Origin: an uncultured Oceanospirillales bacterium
GTDB taxonomy: Bacteria; Pseudomonadota; Gammaproteobacteria; Xanthomonadales; SZUA-36
Direction of reading: 5' to 3'
NCBI GenBank assembly: GCA_913055655.1
Contig: CAJXKA010000001.1
Coordinates: forward strand, 1,612,842 to 1,676,841
DNA: 64,000 nt
The translations under genes were made by a program, and so were the position numbers. This document shows positions 43,957 through 52,915 of this stretch, in pieces (within the stretch, counting starts at the first letter, position 1; the number at the start of each line of letters is the position of its first letter). The notes under the pieces are model-generated. The model was not told where the DNA came from. It made no database searches and saw only the letters and a list, made by a program, of their open reading frames with translations.

Positions 43957-45144
43957 ATGCGCGCGGCTCGCATCCAGTCCATCGACACCCTGCGGGCGTT
44001 AACCATGGTGCTGATGATCTGGGTCAACGATTTCTGGAGCCTGGACGGCATTCCGGACTGGCTCCAGCACATGCCGGCCGACGTCGACGCGCTGGGCTTT
44101 TCCGATGTCATTTTCCCGGCGTTCCTGTTCATTGTCGGCCTGTCGATTCCGTTCGCGATCCAGGCGCGGCGTGACAAGGGCGACAGCGATGGCCGGATCC
44201 TGTGGCATATCGGCGTGCGCACCTTCGCGCTGCTGGTCATGGGGTTCTTCATGGTCAACCTGGAGACCTACGACGCCACGACCGCGGTCATCGGCAAGTC
44301 CGCGTGGCAGATCCTGATGATCGTCGCCTTCGTGCTGACCTGGAATGCCTATCGACCCAGCCGCGTGCCGCTGGGCGTGCAGCGTTCACTGAAGACAGTC
44401 GGCATCGCCATCCTGGTCGCCCTGGCCGTGGTCTATCGCGGCCAGGGCACAGACGGTCACACCGGCATGCAACCGCACTGGTGGGGCATTCTCGGCCTGA
44501 TCGGCAGGTCTTACGGCATCTGCGCCTGCGTGCAACTGCTGGTGGGGCGATCGCTGACCGCAGTCGCGGCCGCATGGCTGTTCTTCGCGGGATTCAATAT
44601 CGCCGCCTTCGCAGGTGCGCTGGCGTTTCTCGAGCCGTTGAAACCATGGGTATCGATCGTGGGTGACGGCTCCATGCCGGCCATGACCATGGCGGGCTGT
44701 TTCGTGGCGACGCTGTATCGCGAGCGGTTTGCCGATGGCCGCGCCGGCCGGTTCCTGGCCGTGCTGGTGGCCCTTGGGGTGGTCACCATCGCCGTCGGTT
44801 TCGCACTGCGGCCGGCCTGGGGCATCTCGAAAATCCTCGCGACGCCGGCCTGGACCGAAATCTGCACCGGCATCGGCATCCTCGCCTTCGCCCTGTTCTA
44901 CTGGCTCGCCGATGTGCGCGGCCTGAACACCTGGCCGGACATCCTGCGGCCCGCCGGCGTCGCCACGCTGACCTGCTACCTGGTGCCTTACGTCGCGTAC
45001 CCGCTCCTGCAGTGGTTACCGCTCGAACTGCCGGCAGTGCTGACCACGGGTATAGCCGGCCTGCTGAAGTCCATGGTGTTCGCCATCGCCGTGGTGATCG
45101 TCACCGGCGGCCTGAACAAAACCGGGATCCGGCTGAAAATCTGA
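43957..45144 (+). CDS. HGSNAT/DUF5009-type membrane acyltransferase
   Basis: 395 residues, ten or so membrane helices. RIQSIDTLRALTMVLMIWVND is the N-terminal hallmark of heparan-alpha-glucosaminide N-acetyltransferase-like proteins, and SDVIFPAFLFIVGLSIPFA follows. These enzymes transfer acetyl groups across the membrane to sugars. The gene starts 3 bases after the GH20-like stop, so they form an operon that may trim and re-acetylate glucosamine-containing glycans. It converges on the mddA-like gene. Confidence 0.85.
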   Translation: MRAARIQSIDTLRALTMVLMIWVNDFWSLDGIPDWLQHMPADVDALGFSDVIFPAFLFIVGLSIPFAIQARRDKGDSDGRILWHIGVRTFALLVMGFFMVNLETYDATTAVIGKSAWQILMIVAFVLTWNAYRPSRVPLGVQRSLKTVGIAILVALAVVYRGQGTDGHTGMQPHWWGILGLIGRSYGICACVQLLVGRSLTAVAAAWLFFAGFNIAAFAGALAFLEPLKPWVSIVGDGSMPAMTMAGCFVATLYRERFADGRAGRFLAVLVALGVVTIAVGFALRPAWGISKILATPAWTEICTGIGILAFALFYWLADVRGLNTWPDILRPAGVATLTCYLVPYVAYPLLQWLPLELPAVLTTGIAGLLKSMVFAIAVVIVTGGLNKTGIRLKI

Positions 45145-45165
45145 CGCGGCCCGCCACCGTGACCA

Positions 45166-45900
45166 TCAATCCCGACGAGGCACGGGCAGCAGCATCGACA
45201 CCCGTTTACGGTACTGCCGGTAGCGATCGCCGAACAATGCCACCAGGTCATGCTCCTCGAACTGGATGGCGATGACGATATAGAGCGTCGTCGCCACCGC
45301 GAACAGCAGGTGGCCGACCGTCATGGTCGGCGTGGCCCAGAACGCGATGACGAAGCCCAGGTAGATGGGGTGACGGACCAGCCCATAAAGGAACGGCGTC
45401 CTGAACACCGGGTCCGGAAACGGCCGGTCGCGAAGGTACAGCCAGACCTGGCGCAGGCCGAACAGTTCGAAATGACTGATCAGGAACGTCGAGACCAGCA
45501 CCAGCAGCCAGCCCAGCCAGAACAGCACCTGCATGGCCATGACACCCGAGGGTGACGTGATTGACCAGATTTCGCCTGTCATGGGGCGCCACTGCCAGAA
45601 CAGGAGCACGAGGGCCAGGCTTGCGAACAGGACATACGTCGAACGCTCCACCGGGCGGGGCACGATGCGTGTCCACCACCGCTTGAAAAACGGCCGGGCC
45701 ATCAGGCTGTGCTGGACGGCGAATATCCCCAGCAGGATGGTGTTGACGGTGAGCGCAAAGGGCCATTCCGCGGAAGGACCATGGTCAATACTGCGCGGCA
45801 CCCACAGGTTGCCGGTGAACCCGATCGCGTAGAGGAACGTGCCCAGGAAAACGGCATAACACAGGACGCCGTAAAGTACCGCCAGCATTCGCATACGCAA
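45166..45900 (-). CDS. mddA: Methanethiol S-methyltransferase, MddA-like
   Basis: 244 residues with five or six membrane helices. It methylates methanethiol to dimethyl sulfide using SAM. The match to MddA is strong: [41 protein letters not shown] and [21 protein letters not shown] (the RHPxY SAM site of ICMT/NnrU-like enzymes), ending in an [20 protein letters not shown] block. It is divergent from a regulator/hydrolase fusion gene with 68 bases between, so that protein may control it. Confidence 0.9.
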   Translation of the reverse strand: MRMRMLAVLYGVLCYAVFLGTFLYAIGFTGNLWVPRSIDHGPSAEWPFALTVNTILLGIFAVQHSLMARPFFKRWWTRIVPRPVERSTYVLFASLALVLLFWQWRPMTGEIWSITSPSGVMAMQVLFWLGWLLVLVSTFLISHFELFGLRQVWLYLRDRPFPDPVFRTPFLYGLVRHPIYLGFVIAFWATPTMTVGHLLFAVATTLYIVIAIQFEEHDLVALFGDRYRQYRKRVSMLLPVPRRD

Positions 45901-45968
45901 CTCCTGTCATTGAATATGTTAGAAACTTAGTCAAGACAGCCGAGAAAGTCCTGAAAAAACGCTGAAAT

Positions 45969-47153
45969 ATGATCAACTCCCGTTCCGAGGGCCGTTATCG
46001 GTTCGCCGATTTCACACTCGACCGGCGCAGCGGACAGTTGCGCCGGAACGCGCACGAGATCGACCTGCGTCCAAAAGCGTATGAACTGCTGGTGTTGCTG
46101 CTGGAAGGTCGCGGCCGGCTGTTCAGCAAGGATGAACTGCTCGATACGCTGTGGCCCGACACGATCGCTTCAGAGGATTCGCTGACCCAACTGGTCCACT
46201 CGCTCCGCGCGGCCCTGGGCGACGCCGGCCCACACGCGGTGGTCAACGTGCCCCGCCGTGGGTACCGCTTCGCGCTACCGGTTGAACGTCCGGCGCCCGG
46301 GCCCCGGCCTGCGCCGCCACCAGTACAGTACGCCACCAGCGGTGACGCGCAGATCGCCTACCAGGTCATCGGCGACGGGCCCTTCGACCTGGTCTACATC
46401 CCCGGCTGGGTCAGTCACCTGGACTACGGCTGGGAATCGCCGGTGGTCGCTGAATTCCTGTCGTCACTCGCGGAGTTCTCCCGGCTGATCCTGTTTGACA
46501 AGCGTGGCACGGGCCTGTCGGACCGCGGTTTCGGCATGCCCACGATCGGGCAGCGCATGGAAGATCTCCAGGCGGTGTTGGAAGCGGCCGGCAGTACCCG
46601 GACCGCCCTGCTGGGCATGTCCGAGGGCGGCGGACTGGCGATGGCGTTCGCCGCGCGTTTCCCGGCCCGGGTTTCGGCGCTGGTGCTGTTCGGCGCTTTC
46701 GCCCGCCGTGCCCGGTCGCCCGATTATCCCTGGGCACCTACCGCCGAAGAACGCCAGGTTTTTTACGACGAAATCGAGAGGCACTGGGGCGGGCCGATCG
46801 CGATTGACGAGATAGCGCCCAGCCTCGCCCGTGACCCGGCTTTCCGCGAGTGGTGGTCGCTGTACCAGCGCCGCAGCGCCAGCCCCGCCGATGCGATGGC
46901 GCTGGCACGTATGAACACGGCGGTCGATGTGATCGACCTGTTGCCTGGCATTCATTCGCCGACCCTGGTCCTGCACCGTGCGGACGAGACCCACGTCGCC
47001 CCTGAGGAAGCCCGGTTTCTCGCGGACCGGATTCCCGGCGCAACGCTGGAACTGCAGCCCGGCGAAGACCACCTGATCTATGCCGGGGACCAATCGGCCG
47101 TGGTTGAGTCGGCGCGACATTTCCTGCAGGCCCACGCGCCCGCCGTAACTTAA
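45969..47153 (+). CDS. Winged-helix DNA-binding domain fused to an alpha/beta-hydrolase
   Basis: 394 residues. Residues about 6-105 are an OmpR/CadC-type winged helix (LRPKAYELLVLLLEGRGRLFSKDELL, VNVPRRGYRFALPV). After a Pro-rich linker comes an alpha/beta hydrolase with the nucleophile elbow GMSEGGG, the acid in HRADETH and the His in GEDHLIYAG. No membrane segment separates them, so this is a cytoplasmic, possibly ligand-hydrolysing regulator. Divergent from mddA. Confidence 0.88.
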   Translation: MINSRSEGRYRFADFTLDRRSGQLRRNAHEIDLRPKAYELLVLLLEGRGRLFSKDELLDTLWPDTIASEDSLTQLVHSLRAALGDAGPHAVVNVPRRGYRFALPVERPAPGPRPAPPPVQYATSGDAQIAYQVIGDGPFDLVYIPGWVSHLDYGWESPVVAEFLSSLAEFSRLILFDKRGTGLSDRGFGMPTIGQRMEDLQAVLEAAGSTRTALLGMSEGGGLAMAFAARFPARVSALVLFGAFARRARSPDYPWAPTAEERQVFYDEIERHWGGPIAIDEIAPSLARDPAFREWWSLYQRRSASPADAMALARMNTAVDVIDLLPGIHSPTLVLHRADETHVAPEEARFLADRIPGATLELQPGEDHLIYAGDQSAVVESARHFLQAHAPAVT

Positions 47154-47273
47154 ACGCAATCTAAATTAACGTTGCAAACTATCTAAACCTCTCCTATACA
47201 TTGGGTATGGCTTGATTTCGGTCGACGTCCCAAGGGGCATCCACACCCGGGGAACCCGCCTGACCAAATACAA

Positions 47274-47432
47274 GCCCGTTAAGCAACGGGCATACGGACT
47301 GGCTCGTACATGACTTCCGGGAAGGAGGGAAGCGGGCCAGTCATACCTCGTCGTAGACCATGTCCACTTTCCTGTCGGCAGGGAGCGATTTATTGACGCC
47401 GCATTTTCGGCGTTATTCGCCCGACAAGGGCG
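47274..47432 (+). ncRNA. Structured leader or small RNA of unknown type
   Basis: The 350 bases between the fusion gene and the large secreted protein hold no plausible gene, but four perfect hairpins in series: GCCCGTT/AACGGGC (47274-47291, loop AAGC), GACTGGC/GCCAGTC (47297-47342, enclosing a CTTCC/GGAAG pair), ACGCCG/CGGCGT (47396-47413) and CGCCC/GGGCG (47418-47432). None is followed by a T run. It resembles no riboswitch I know. Most likely a 5' leader for the gene at 47505. Confidence 0.45.
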
Positions 47433-47504
47433 CCGACACACTTCCCGAAAACTGAAGCGGCCCGCCGACGCACCGGCGTGGTTCGCAATTTTGGGAGTTG
47501 TTTC

Positions 47505-49994
47505 ATGAACGTTCTTTCTCGAAAGTTACTGGCTTTCAGTTCTACTGATTTCGCCAAGGGGTGGCGGTGGTGCTACATGGCATTACTGCTGATTTTTCTT
47601 GCCGCGCTTTCATCCAATGCGCTGGCGCAGACAACGTTTACCGGATTCATCGTTTTCCAGGATGATGATGGAAACACGCATGCCCAAATGTTTGAAAATT
47701 ATGATCCACCTAATCCTGACGGGCATCGTTTTAACCGCGTCATACCCGGCTATTACGGGTTGGGCGACGAGGGTGGCGGAAACCATACCTCAAACGGCCT
47801 GTGGCACCTGTCATGTTCGGATGACCTTTCGGACAATATCGCGCGCGTGGAACTGGGTTGGTATTCCGAATACTACGGGCAGTCTGGCCTGACATCGCCT
47901 GCGACCGCTCTACCCGATGGTTTCACGGAAGGCGAAATTGTTCATGTCATCAACTGGGGGATCGAAAGGGATGGCCCTGGCGGTGATTGCGGAGCAACCC
48001 TTCCGGATGTCCAGTTCCAAGCCTTCAAAACCATTGTGGGCACCTACGATCGCGAATACAAATGGACCATCGATAAAACCGTTACGCCCGCCAGCGCCGA
48101 TATTTTCTTCGGTGACTCAAAGGACTTTGATTACACCGTCGATGTTGAGCCTGACGGCTTTGAGAACGATTACAGCGTCAGCGGCACGATTTCTGGCCAG
48201 AACAACGGTGAAATCGCCGTCACGGTGACACAGGTGAGCGGTAGCATTCCGGGAGGTTCCAACCTGGAATTCAATTGTGAAGGTGGCGGATGGATGAACT
48301 CGCCGGTTGCACTCGCATTGGTAGTGGCCCCCGGGGGCAGCCTGTCGTGTGATTTCCGGGCGGATAGCGACGGATCAACCGGACAGGCAACCGCACGGGT
48401 CGATTTCCTGGCCAACGGAATTCCAGGCTTCAGGGAAGCGTCCGCAGCGCTCGTATTCCCCGCCAATCCGGCCAACGAAACCTACAACATGGTCAACGTC
48501 ACCGACCAGTTCGATGGCGGCGCCTTGGAGGACCTCGGCTCCTGCACGACTACCGATGGCACGGACTCCAGTGGCGACGGCTGCTCGAGCAGCTACTCGC
48601 GCACCCTGGACTGTTCAGACATCGGCGCCGTGAATACCGGCGACAGTGGCAGCAAGAGCAACACCGCCACCATCGTGGAAACCGGCGATGACGACATGGA
48701 ATCGGTCATGCTGACCTGCCATGCGTTGGATGTCACCAAGACCGCCGATCCGGAGTTCACGCGTGAATACTTCTGGGTCGTGGACAAGGTGCTCAACGAC
48801 GACGAGCCGATCGAGGTCATGGAAGGCCAGTCCTATGAACTGGACTACAGCGTGTTCGTCGGCCTTGATGATCCGGCCTACGAGGACAGCGACTGGAGCC
48901 TGTCCGGCGACATCACCGTGTCCAACCCGGCGCCGATCGCCGCTACCGTCAACAGCCTTTCCGACGTCTTTACCGGCGGCACGGGTTCGGTTGAGTGTGG
49001 TTCCGATGCACCCTGGGTGATCGCCGCGGGTGGTACGCTGGACTGCACCTATTCCGGTGACAGTGACGGCACGACCCCCGGCACCAACACCGCGACCGCG
49101 ACGCAACAGAACTATGCGTATGACTCGGCCGGTGCGGGCACCCCGAACGGCACGACCGACTACCAGGGCACCGCCGGCTTCAGCCTCGGTAACCCGACCA
49201 GCTCGGTGAATGCCTGCGTGGATGTCTGGGATGTGCTGACAATCGATGAAGTCTTCGAGGAAGACGAACTCTTGATGCTGGAAGGTGCACTGGAAGGCGA
49301 TCCGTCGCTTTGCTACTACGACGCACCTGCAGAGTTCAGCTACACCTACGAGAAGCTGTGGTTCCCGATAGGCTCCAAGGACCTGGATGAGCCGTTCTGC
49401 GAAATCCTGGTCGACAACGAAGCCTTCGTGTTCCCGTACGTGGCGCCTGAGGAACTGGTCGTAGCGGACCTGCCGGAAGGCGAATGGCTGGCGTATGACA
49501 TCGTCTCGGCACTGGTTGAGAACGCGGAATGCGAGTTCGGTTGCACGCTGACCCAGGGTTACTGGAAGACCCATTCGGCCTATGGCCCCGCGCCATATGA
49601 CGAGACCTGGGCGATGGTGGGCGAGGACACACCGTTCTTCATCAGCGGCCTGACGTGGCACGAGATTCTCTGGACTCCGCCGAAGGGTGGTAACGCCTAC
49701 ATCCAGTTGGCACACCAGTGGATCGCGGCTTACCTGAACCAGCTGAACGAAGCGAGCTCAACGCCCGAAGTGGACGACGCGATGCAACATGGCTGGAACG
49801 TGTTCCTGTCCTGTGAGCCTTACGCCTCCACCACGCACGGGCCCGGCAAGGGCAAGAAGGGCAAACAGCCCGTGGCCAGCTGTGAATATGCTTCCGACTG
49901 GGAGATTCGCCAATGGGCCAGCACCCTGGATCGCTACAACAATGGCGACATCGGCCCCGGACATTGTTCCGAGAACGAAGTTCGCGAAGACTGA
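47505..49994 (+). CDS. Large secreted protein with two repeated beta domains and a GYWKTH region
   Basis: 829 residues from ATG 47505, after GGGAG; the signal peptide has a long n-region and ends near SNALA. Two homologous Ig-like domains start at YKWTIDKTVTPASAD and YFWVVDKVLNDDEPI, each followed by YSVSGTISGQN/WSLSGDITVSNP and a Cys-containing strand. The C-terminal third holds CTLTQGYWKTHS, a motif of secreted proteins in several phyla, and a basic KGKKGKQP patch. Cys-rich, acidic, with no sortase or PEP-CTERM tail. Function unknown; probably cell-surface or extracellular. Confidence 0.8.
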   Translation: MNVLSRKLLAFSSTDFAKGWRWCYMALLLIFLAALSSNALAQTTFTGFIVFQDDDGNTHAQMFENYDPPNPDGHRFNRVIPGYYGLGDEGGGNHTSNGLWHLSCSDDLSDNIARVELGWYSEYYGQSGLTSPATALPDGFTEGEIVHVINWGIERDGPGGDCGATLPDVQFQAFKTIVGTYDREYKWTIDKTVTPASADIFFGDSKDFDYTVDVEPDGFENDYSVSGTISGQNNGEIAVTVTQVSGSIPGGSNLEFNCEGGGWMNSPVALALVVAPGGSLSCDFRADSDGSTGQATARVDFLANGIPGFREASAALVFPANPANETYNMVNVTDQFDGGALEDLGSCTTTDGTDSSGDGCSSSYSRTLDCSDIGAVNTGDSGSKSNTATIVETGDDDMESVMLTCHALDVTKTADPEFTREYFWVVDKVLNDDEPIEVMEGQSYELDYSVFVGLDDPAYEDSDWSLSGDITVSNPAPIAATVNSLSDVFTGGTGSVECGSDAPWVIAAGGTLDCTYSGDSDGTTPGTNTATATQQNYAYDSAGAGTPNGTTDYQGTAGFSLGNPTSSVNACVDVWDVLTIDEVFEEDELLMLEGALEGDPSLCYYDAPAEFSYTYEKLWFPIGSKDLDEPFCEILVDNEAFVFPYVAPEELVVADLPEGEWLAYDIVSALVENAECEFGCTLTQGYWKTHSAYGPAPYDETWAMVGEDTPFFISGLTWHEILWTPPKGGNAYIQLAHQWIAAYLNQLNEASSTPEVDDAMQHGWNVFLSCEPYASTTHGPGKGKKGKQPVASCEYASDWEIRQWASTLDRYNNGDIGPGHCSENEVRED

Positions 49995-50043
49995 GTAGCG
50001 GTTTCACTCACACGAACGGTGGGCAGCCACCGGTCACTGACAC

Positions 50044-50076
50044 GACGGCGGCCTTCGGGCCGCCGTCTCTATTCTT
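50044..50076 (+). terminator. Rho-independent terminator with TTCG loop
   Basis: GACGGCGGCC (50044-50053), loop TTCG, GGCCGCCGTC (50058-50067): a perfect 10-bp stem, followed by TCTATTCTT. It ends the large secreted protein gene 50 bases after its stop. The tail is only moderately T-rich but the stem is very stable. Confidence 0.9.
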
Positions 50077-50287
50077 ACGGTGTCGCGGCCACCTGGCGGA
50101 AGTGGTGATTGGTGTATCGACCCTGCACCGCATCAATCGCCGCGTGTAGCAGCATCGGTAGCCACAGACTGCCTGAGAGCAGGTAGAACCCGGCCAGCAC
50201 CAGGCCGACCTGCGGCGCCTGCACGAAAAGCTGCTCGAGTGGGTCGACGAAATGGAGTGCGTCCCTAACGCCAAAGTGGACGAAGAA
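50075..50287 (-). pseudogene. C-terminal remnant of a CPBP intramembrane protease
   Basis: The minus-strand frame ending at 50075 reads HFGVRDALHFVDPLEQLFVQ, then LVLAGFYLLSGSLWLPMLLHAAIDAVQG, the last conserved motifs of CAAX/CPBP membrane proteases, here the third helix motif with the His. The frame is closed upstream by a stop at 50288-50290 and has no start codon before the final ATG at the LPM residue, so only about 70 codons survive. The rest of the 330-base gap (to 50395) shows nothing else. Spans (50068-50395) also hold no promoter that I can identify. Confidence 0.6.
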
Positions 50288-50395
50288 TCAGTCCCCTGGT
50301 CCGGTTTCATTGCGTTCTACCCGACACCCGGTGACGAGTGACATCACGCGTTATTCACGCGTGTCCGTTACATTGCCCACGATGAGTTCGAACCG

Positions 50396-51835
50396 ATGAC
50401 CCAGTCCACCTGCATCGTGTGGTTCCGCCGCGACCTGCGCGTGGACGACAATCCCGCACTGGCGAAGGCGCTTTGCCATTGTGGCCCAGTGCTACCCGTC
50501 TACATCTTCGCACCGGACGAGGAAGGCGACTGGGCGCCCGGCGGCGCCAGCCGCTGGTGGCTGCACCACGCGCTGTCGAGCCTTGGCGAGGCACTGGAAG
50601 CGCTGGGCCTGCCGCTGGTCCTCCGCCACGGTTCCTCGCTTGATGCATTACGTGAACTCGTGGCCGAAACGGACGCCGACGCCGTGTTCTGGAACCGCCG
50701 CTACGAGCCGGCCATCATCGAGCGCGACACCGCTATCAAGCAGGCGCTGAAAGACGACGGTATCGAGGCCTGGAGCGGTAATGCCGGCCTGATCTGGGAG
50801 CCCCACGAAGTCAGCAACCAGTCCGGCAAGCCATTCCGCGTGTTCACGCCATTCTGGAAGCACCTGCGGACCCTGCCCCCGGCCACGCCGGTCACGCTGC
50901 CGGACACCAAGGCGACCGCACCGGATCCCCTGCCCGACAGCCTGGCGCTTGATTCGCTGGAGTTACTGCCAACACTCGACTGGGACGCCGGTTTCCCGAA
51001 ACGCTGGACCCCAACACTGGAAGGCGCTTCAAAGGCGTTGCATGCCTTCCTGGACGGCCCGGTTGACCACTACGAGAAGAAACGTGATTGCCCCGCCGAG
51101 GCCGGTACCTCGCGGCTGTCGCCCTACCTGGCCCACGGGCAGCTCGGGCCACGCCAGGTCTGGGCCGCGGTGCACGCCTCGGGCGCCGTGGACCGCGGCG
51201 CCGGCTACAAGTACCTCAGCGAGATCGCCTGGCGGGAATTCGGCTACCACCTGCTGGTCCATTTTCCGCACACGCCGTTTGAGGCCCTGAGCGACGCCTA
51301 CCGTCGTTTTCCCTGGGAGCCCGACAAGGCGGCCCTGGAGGCGTGGCGACGTGGCTGCACGGGCTACCCCATTGTTGATGCCGGCATGCGCGAGCTCTGG
51401 CACACCGGCTGGATGCACAACCGGGTGCGCATGGTCGTGGCCAGCCTGCTGGTCAAGCACCTGCTGCAGCCCTGGCAGGACGGGGCACGCTGGTTCTGGG
51501 ACACGCTGGTGGACGCGGACCTGGCCAGCAACACGCTGGGCTGGCAGTGGTCCGCCGGCTGCGGCGCCGACGCGGCGCCCTATTTCCGCATCTTCAACCC
51601 GATGCTGCAGGGCGAGAAATTCGACCCGGACGGCGACTATGTGCGCCGCTGGGTGCCCGAGCTGGCGAAGCTGCCGGCTGAACACATCCACACGCCGTGG
51701 GAGGCGCCGGCGGAGGTGCTCAGGAAAGCGGGCGTCACGCTGGGCGAGTCCTACCCGGAACCCATCATCGGCCACAAGGCCGGGCGCCAGCGCGCACTCG
51801 ACGCCCTGGCCGAAAACAAAACGCGAAACGGATAA
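50396..51835 (+). CDS. phrB: Deoxyribodipyrimidine photolyase (class I)
   Basis: 479 residues, the usual length. Repairs UV-induced pyrimidine dimers with blue light. N-terminal antenna domain (CIVWFRRDLRVDDNPAL) and C-terminal FAD domain: SRLSPYLAHGQL, GCTGYPIVDAGMREL, WMHNRVRMVVASLL and NTLGWQWSAGCGADAAPYFRIFNP. Gene pairs of phr with lipid-modification or light-response genes are common in gammaproteobacteria; here the lipid operon is over 40 kb away. The start ATG has no strong ribosome site; it follows the CPBP remnant. Confidence 0.95.
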   Translation: MTQSTCIVWFRRDLRVDDNPALAKALCHCGPVLPVYIFAPDEEGDWAPGGASRWWLHHALSSLGEALEALGLPLVLRHGSSLDALRELVAETDADAVFWNRRYEPAIIERDTAIKQALKDDGIEAWSGNAGLIWEPHEVSNQSGKPFRVFTPFWKHLRTLPPATPVTLPDTKATAPDPLPDSLALDSLELLPTLDWDAGFPKRWTPTLEGASKALHAFLDGPVDHYEKKRDCPAEAGTSRLSPYLAHGQLGPRQVWAAVHASGAVDRGAGYKYLSEIAWREFGYHLLVHFPHTPFEALSDAYRRFPWEPDKAALEAWRRGCTGYPIVDAGMRELWHTGWMHNRVRMVVASLLVKHLLQPWQDGARWFWDTLVDADLASNTLGWQWSAGCGADAAPYFRIFNPMLQGEKFDPDGDYVRRWVPELAKLPAEHIHTPWEAPAEVLRKAGVTLGESYPEPIIGHKAGRQRALDALAENKTRNG

Positions 51836-51849
51836 GTCTTCGGTGGGTG

Positions 51850-52791
51850 CTAGCGCCCACCGCGGCCGCGCCGGCGGATCTGGTCCAGCTTCTGCTGCCG
51901 GGGGGAGAGCCCCAGGTACTGGGGGACGATCGACTGGAATGAGACCGGCTCGATGCCCAGCTCGGGCAGCGCATTGGGCTCGGCCACGTTATCCAGCTGC
52001 AGGGAATGATAGTTGTCGAGCGAAAACGGCCGTCCGGGCACCCAGTTCATCACCGTGGCCTGCAAGCGGGAAACGGCATCGGGAAGCCCCGGCACCCAGC
52101 GTTTGCGCGCCATCATCTTGGCCGTCCACTTGACCAGGTCCTGCAGGGTGTAAACGCGCGGACCGCCCAGCTCCATCACCGGGCCGTACGCACCATGCGA
52201 GGCCAGCGTCCGACACATGGCCCGGACCACGTCGCCGACATAAACCGGCTGGATCAACGCGTCAGGACAGACCATCGGCATCGCCGGCAGGTAACGCAAC
52301 ATGGCCGCGAAACGATTGAAGAAGCTGTCGCCCGGGCCGAAAATCACCGAGGGCCGGTAGATGCTGACGTCCAGGCCGCTGTCCAGCAGCAGGGCCTCGG
52401 CGCGGCCCTTCGTGGCGAGGTACTTGCTGCGGCCCTCGCCGGCATTGATGGCGCTGATCTGCAGGATCCGTTTCACGCCGGCCGCGTTTGCCGCGGTCAC
52501 GATGCCCCTGACCAGGTCGACATGGACCTTTTCGAAGCCGTCGCCGCCGAACAGCGGTTCGTTGAGGATGCCCGCCATGCTCACTACCGCATCGGCACCT
52601 TCAAACCGACTGGGCAGGCCCCCGGTATCATGCACATCCGCCTGCACCAGGTTGACGCCGGGTACGAGCCGAAGCCCGCGCCGCCTTGGCGTGCTGCGCG
52701 TCAGTACTTCACACTGGTGCCCCTCTCGCGCCAACGCCCGTACCAGGTGCTGGCCCACGAAGCCGCTGGCGCCGATCAGTACGATTTTCAA
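51850..52791 (-). CDS. NDUFA9-like atypical SDR (complex I-associated family)
   Basis: 313 residues from TTG 52791, preceded by GAGG; no better start exists in frame. Rossmann motif IVLIGASGFVGQHLVRALA, then YLATKGRAEALLLDSGLDVSIYRPSVIFG with an active-site-like Tyr-Lys-type arrangement altered to KGRAE, typical of the atypical SDR5/NDUFA9 subfamily. In bacteria these are called complex I NDUFA9 family proteins and probably bind NADPH. Cytoplasmic. It ends 14 bases after the photolyase stop. Confidence 0.88.
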   Translation of the reverse strand: MKIVLIGASGFVGQHLVRALAREGHQCEVLTRSTPRRRGLRLVPGVNLVQADVHDTGGLPSRFEGADAVVSMAGILNEPLFGGDGFEKVHVDLVRGIVTAANAAGVKRILQISAINAGEGRSKYLATKGRAEALLLDSGLDVSIYRPSVIFGPGDSFFNRFAAMLRYLPAMPMVCPDALIQPVYVGDVVRAMCRTLASHGAYGPVMELGGPRVYTLQDLVKWTAKMMARKRWVPGLPDAVSRLQATVMNWVPGRPFSLDNYHSLQLDNVAEPNALPELGIEPVSFQSIVPQYLGLSPRQQKLDQIRRRGRGGR

Positions 52792-52915
52792 TTGATGTGC
52801 CTCGAGTGCCCCGGAACCATTTGATTGCCCCTGTCAGAACGTTGGCCGAACTGTCACGCTGTCAGATGTGACGAGCTTTCGCAAGCGGCCGTTGCGCGAA
52901 AACCCGGCTTCAGCA

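Noticed and set aside
45901..45968. TTGACT on the minus strand as a -35 box for mddA
   Set aside because: No acceptable -10 at 16-18 bases; the spacing would not work, so no promoter is called.
47166..47441. A 91-residue minus-strand frame in the leader before the large secreted protein
   Set aside because: No ribosome site, Arg/Pro/Ser-rich composition and several perfect hairpins across it; better explained as structured RNA.
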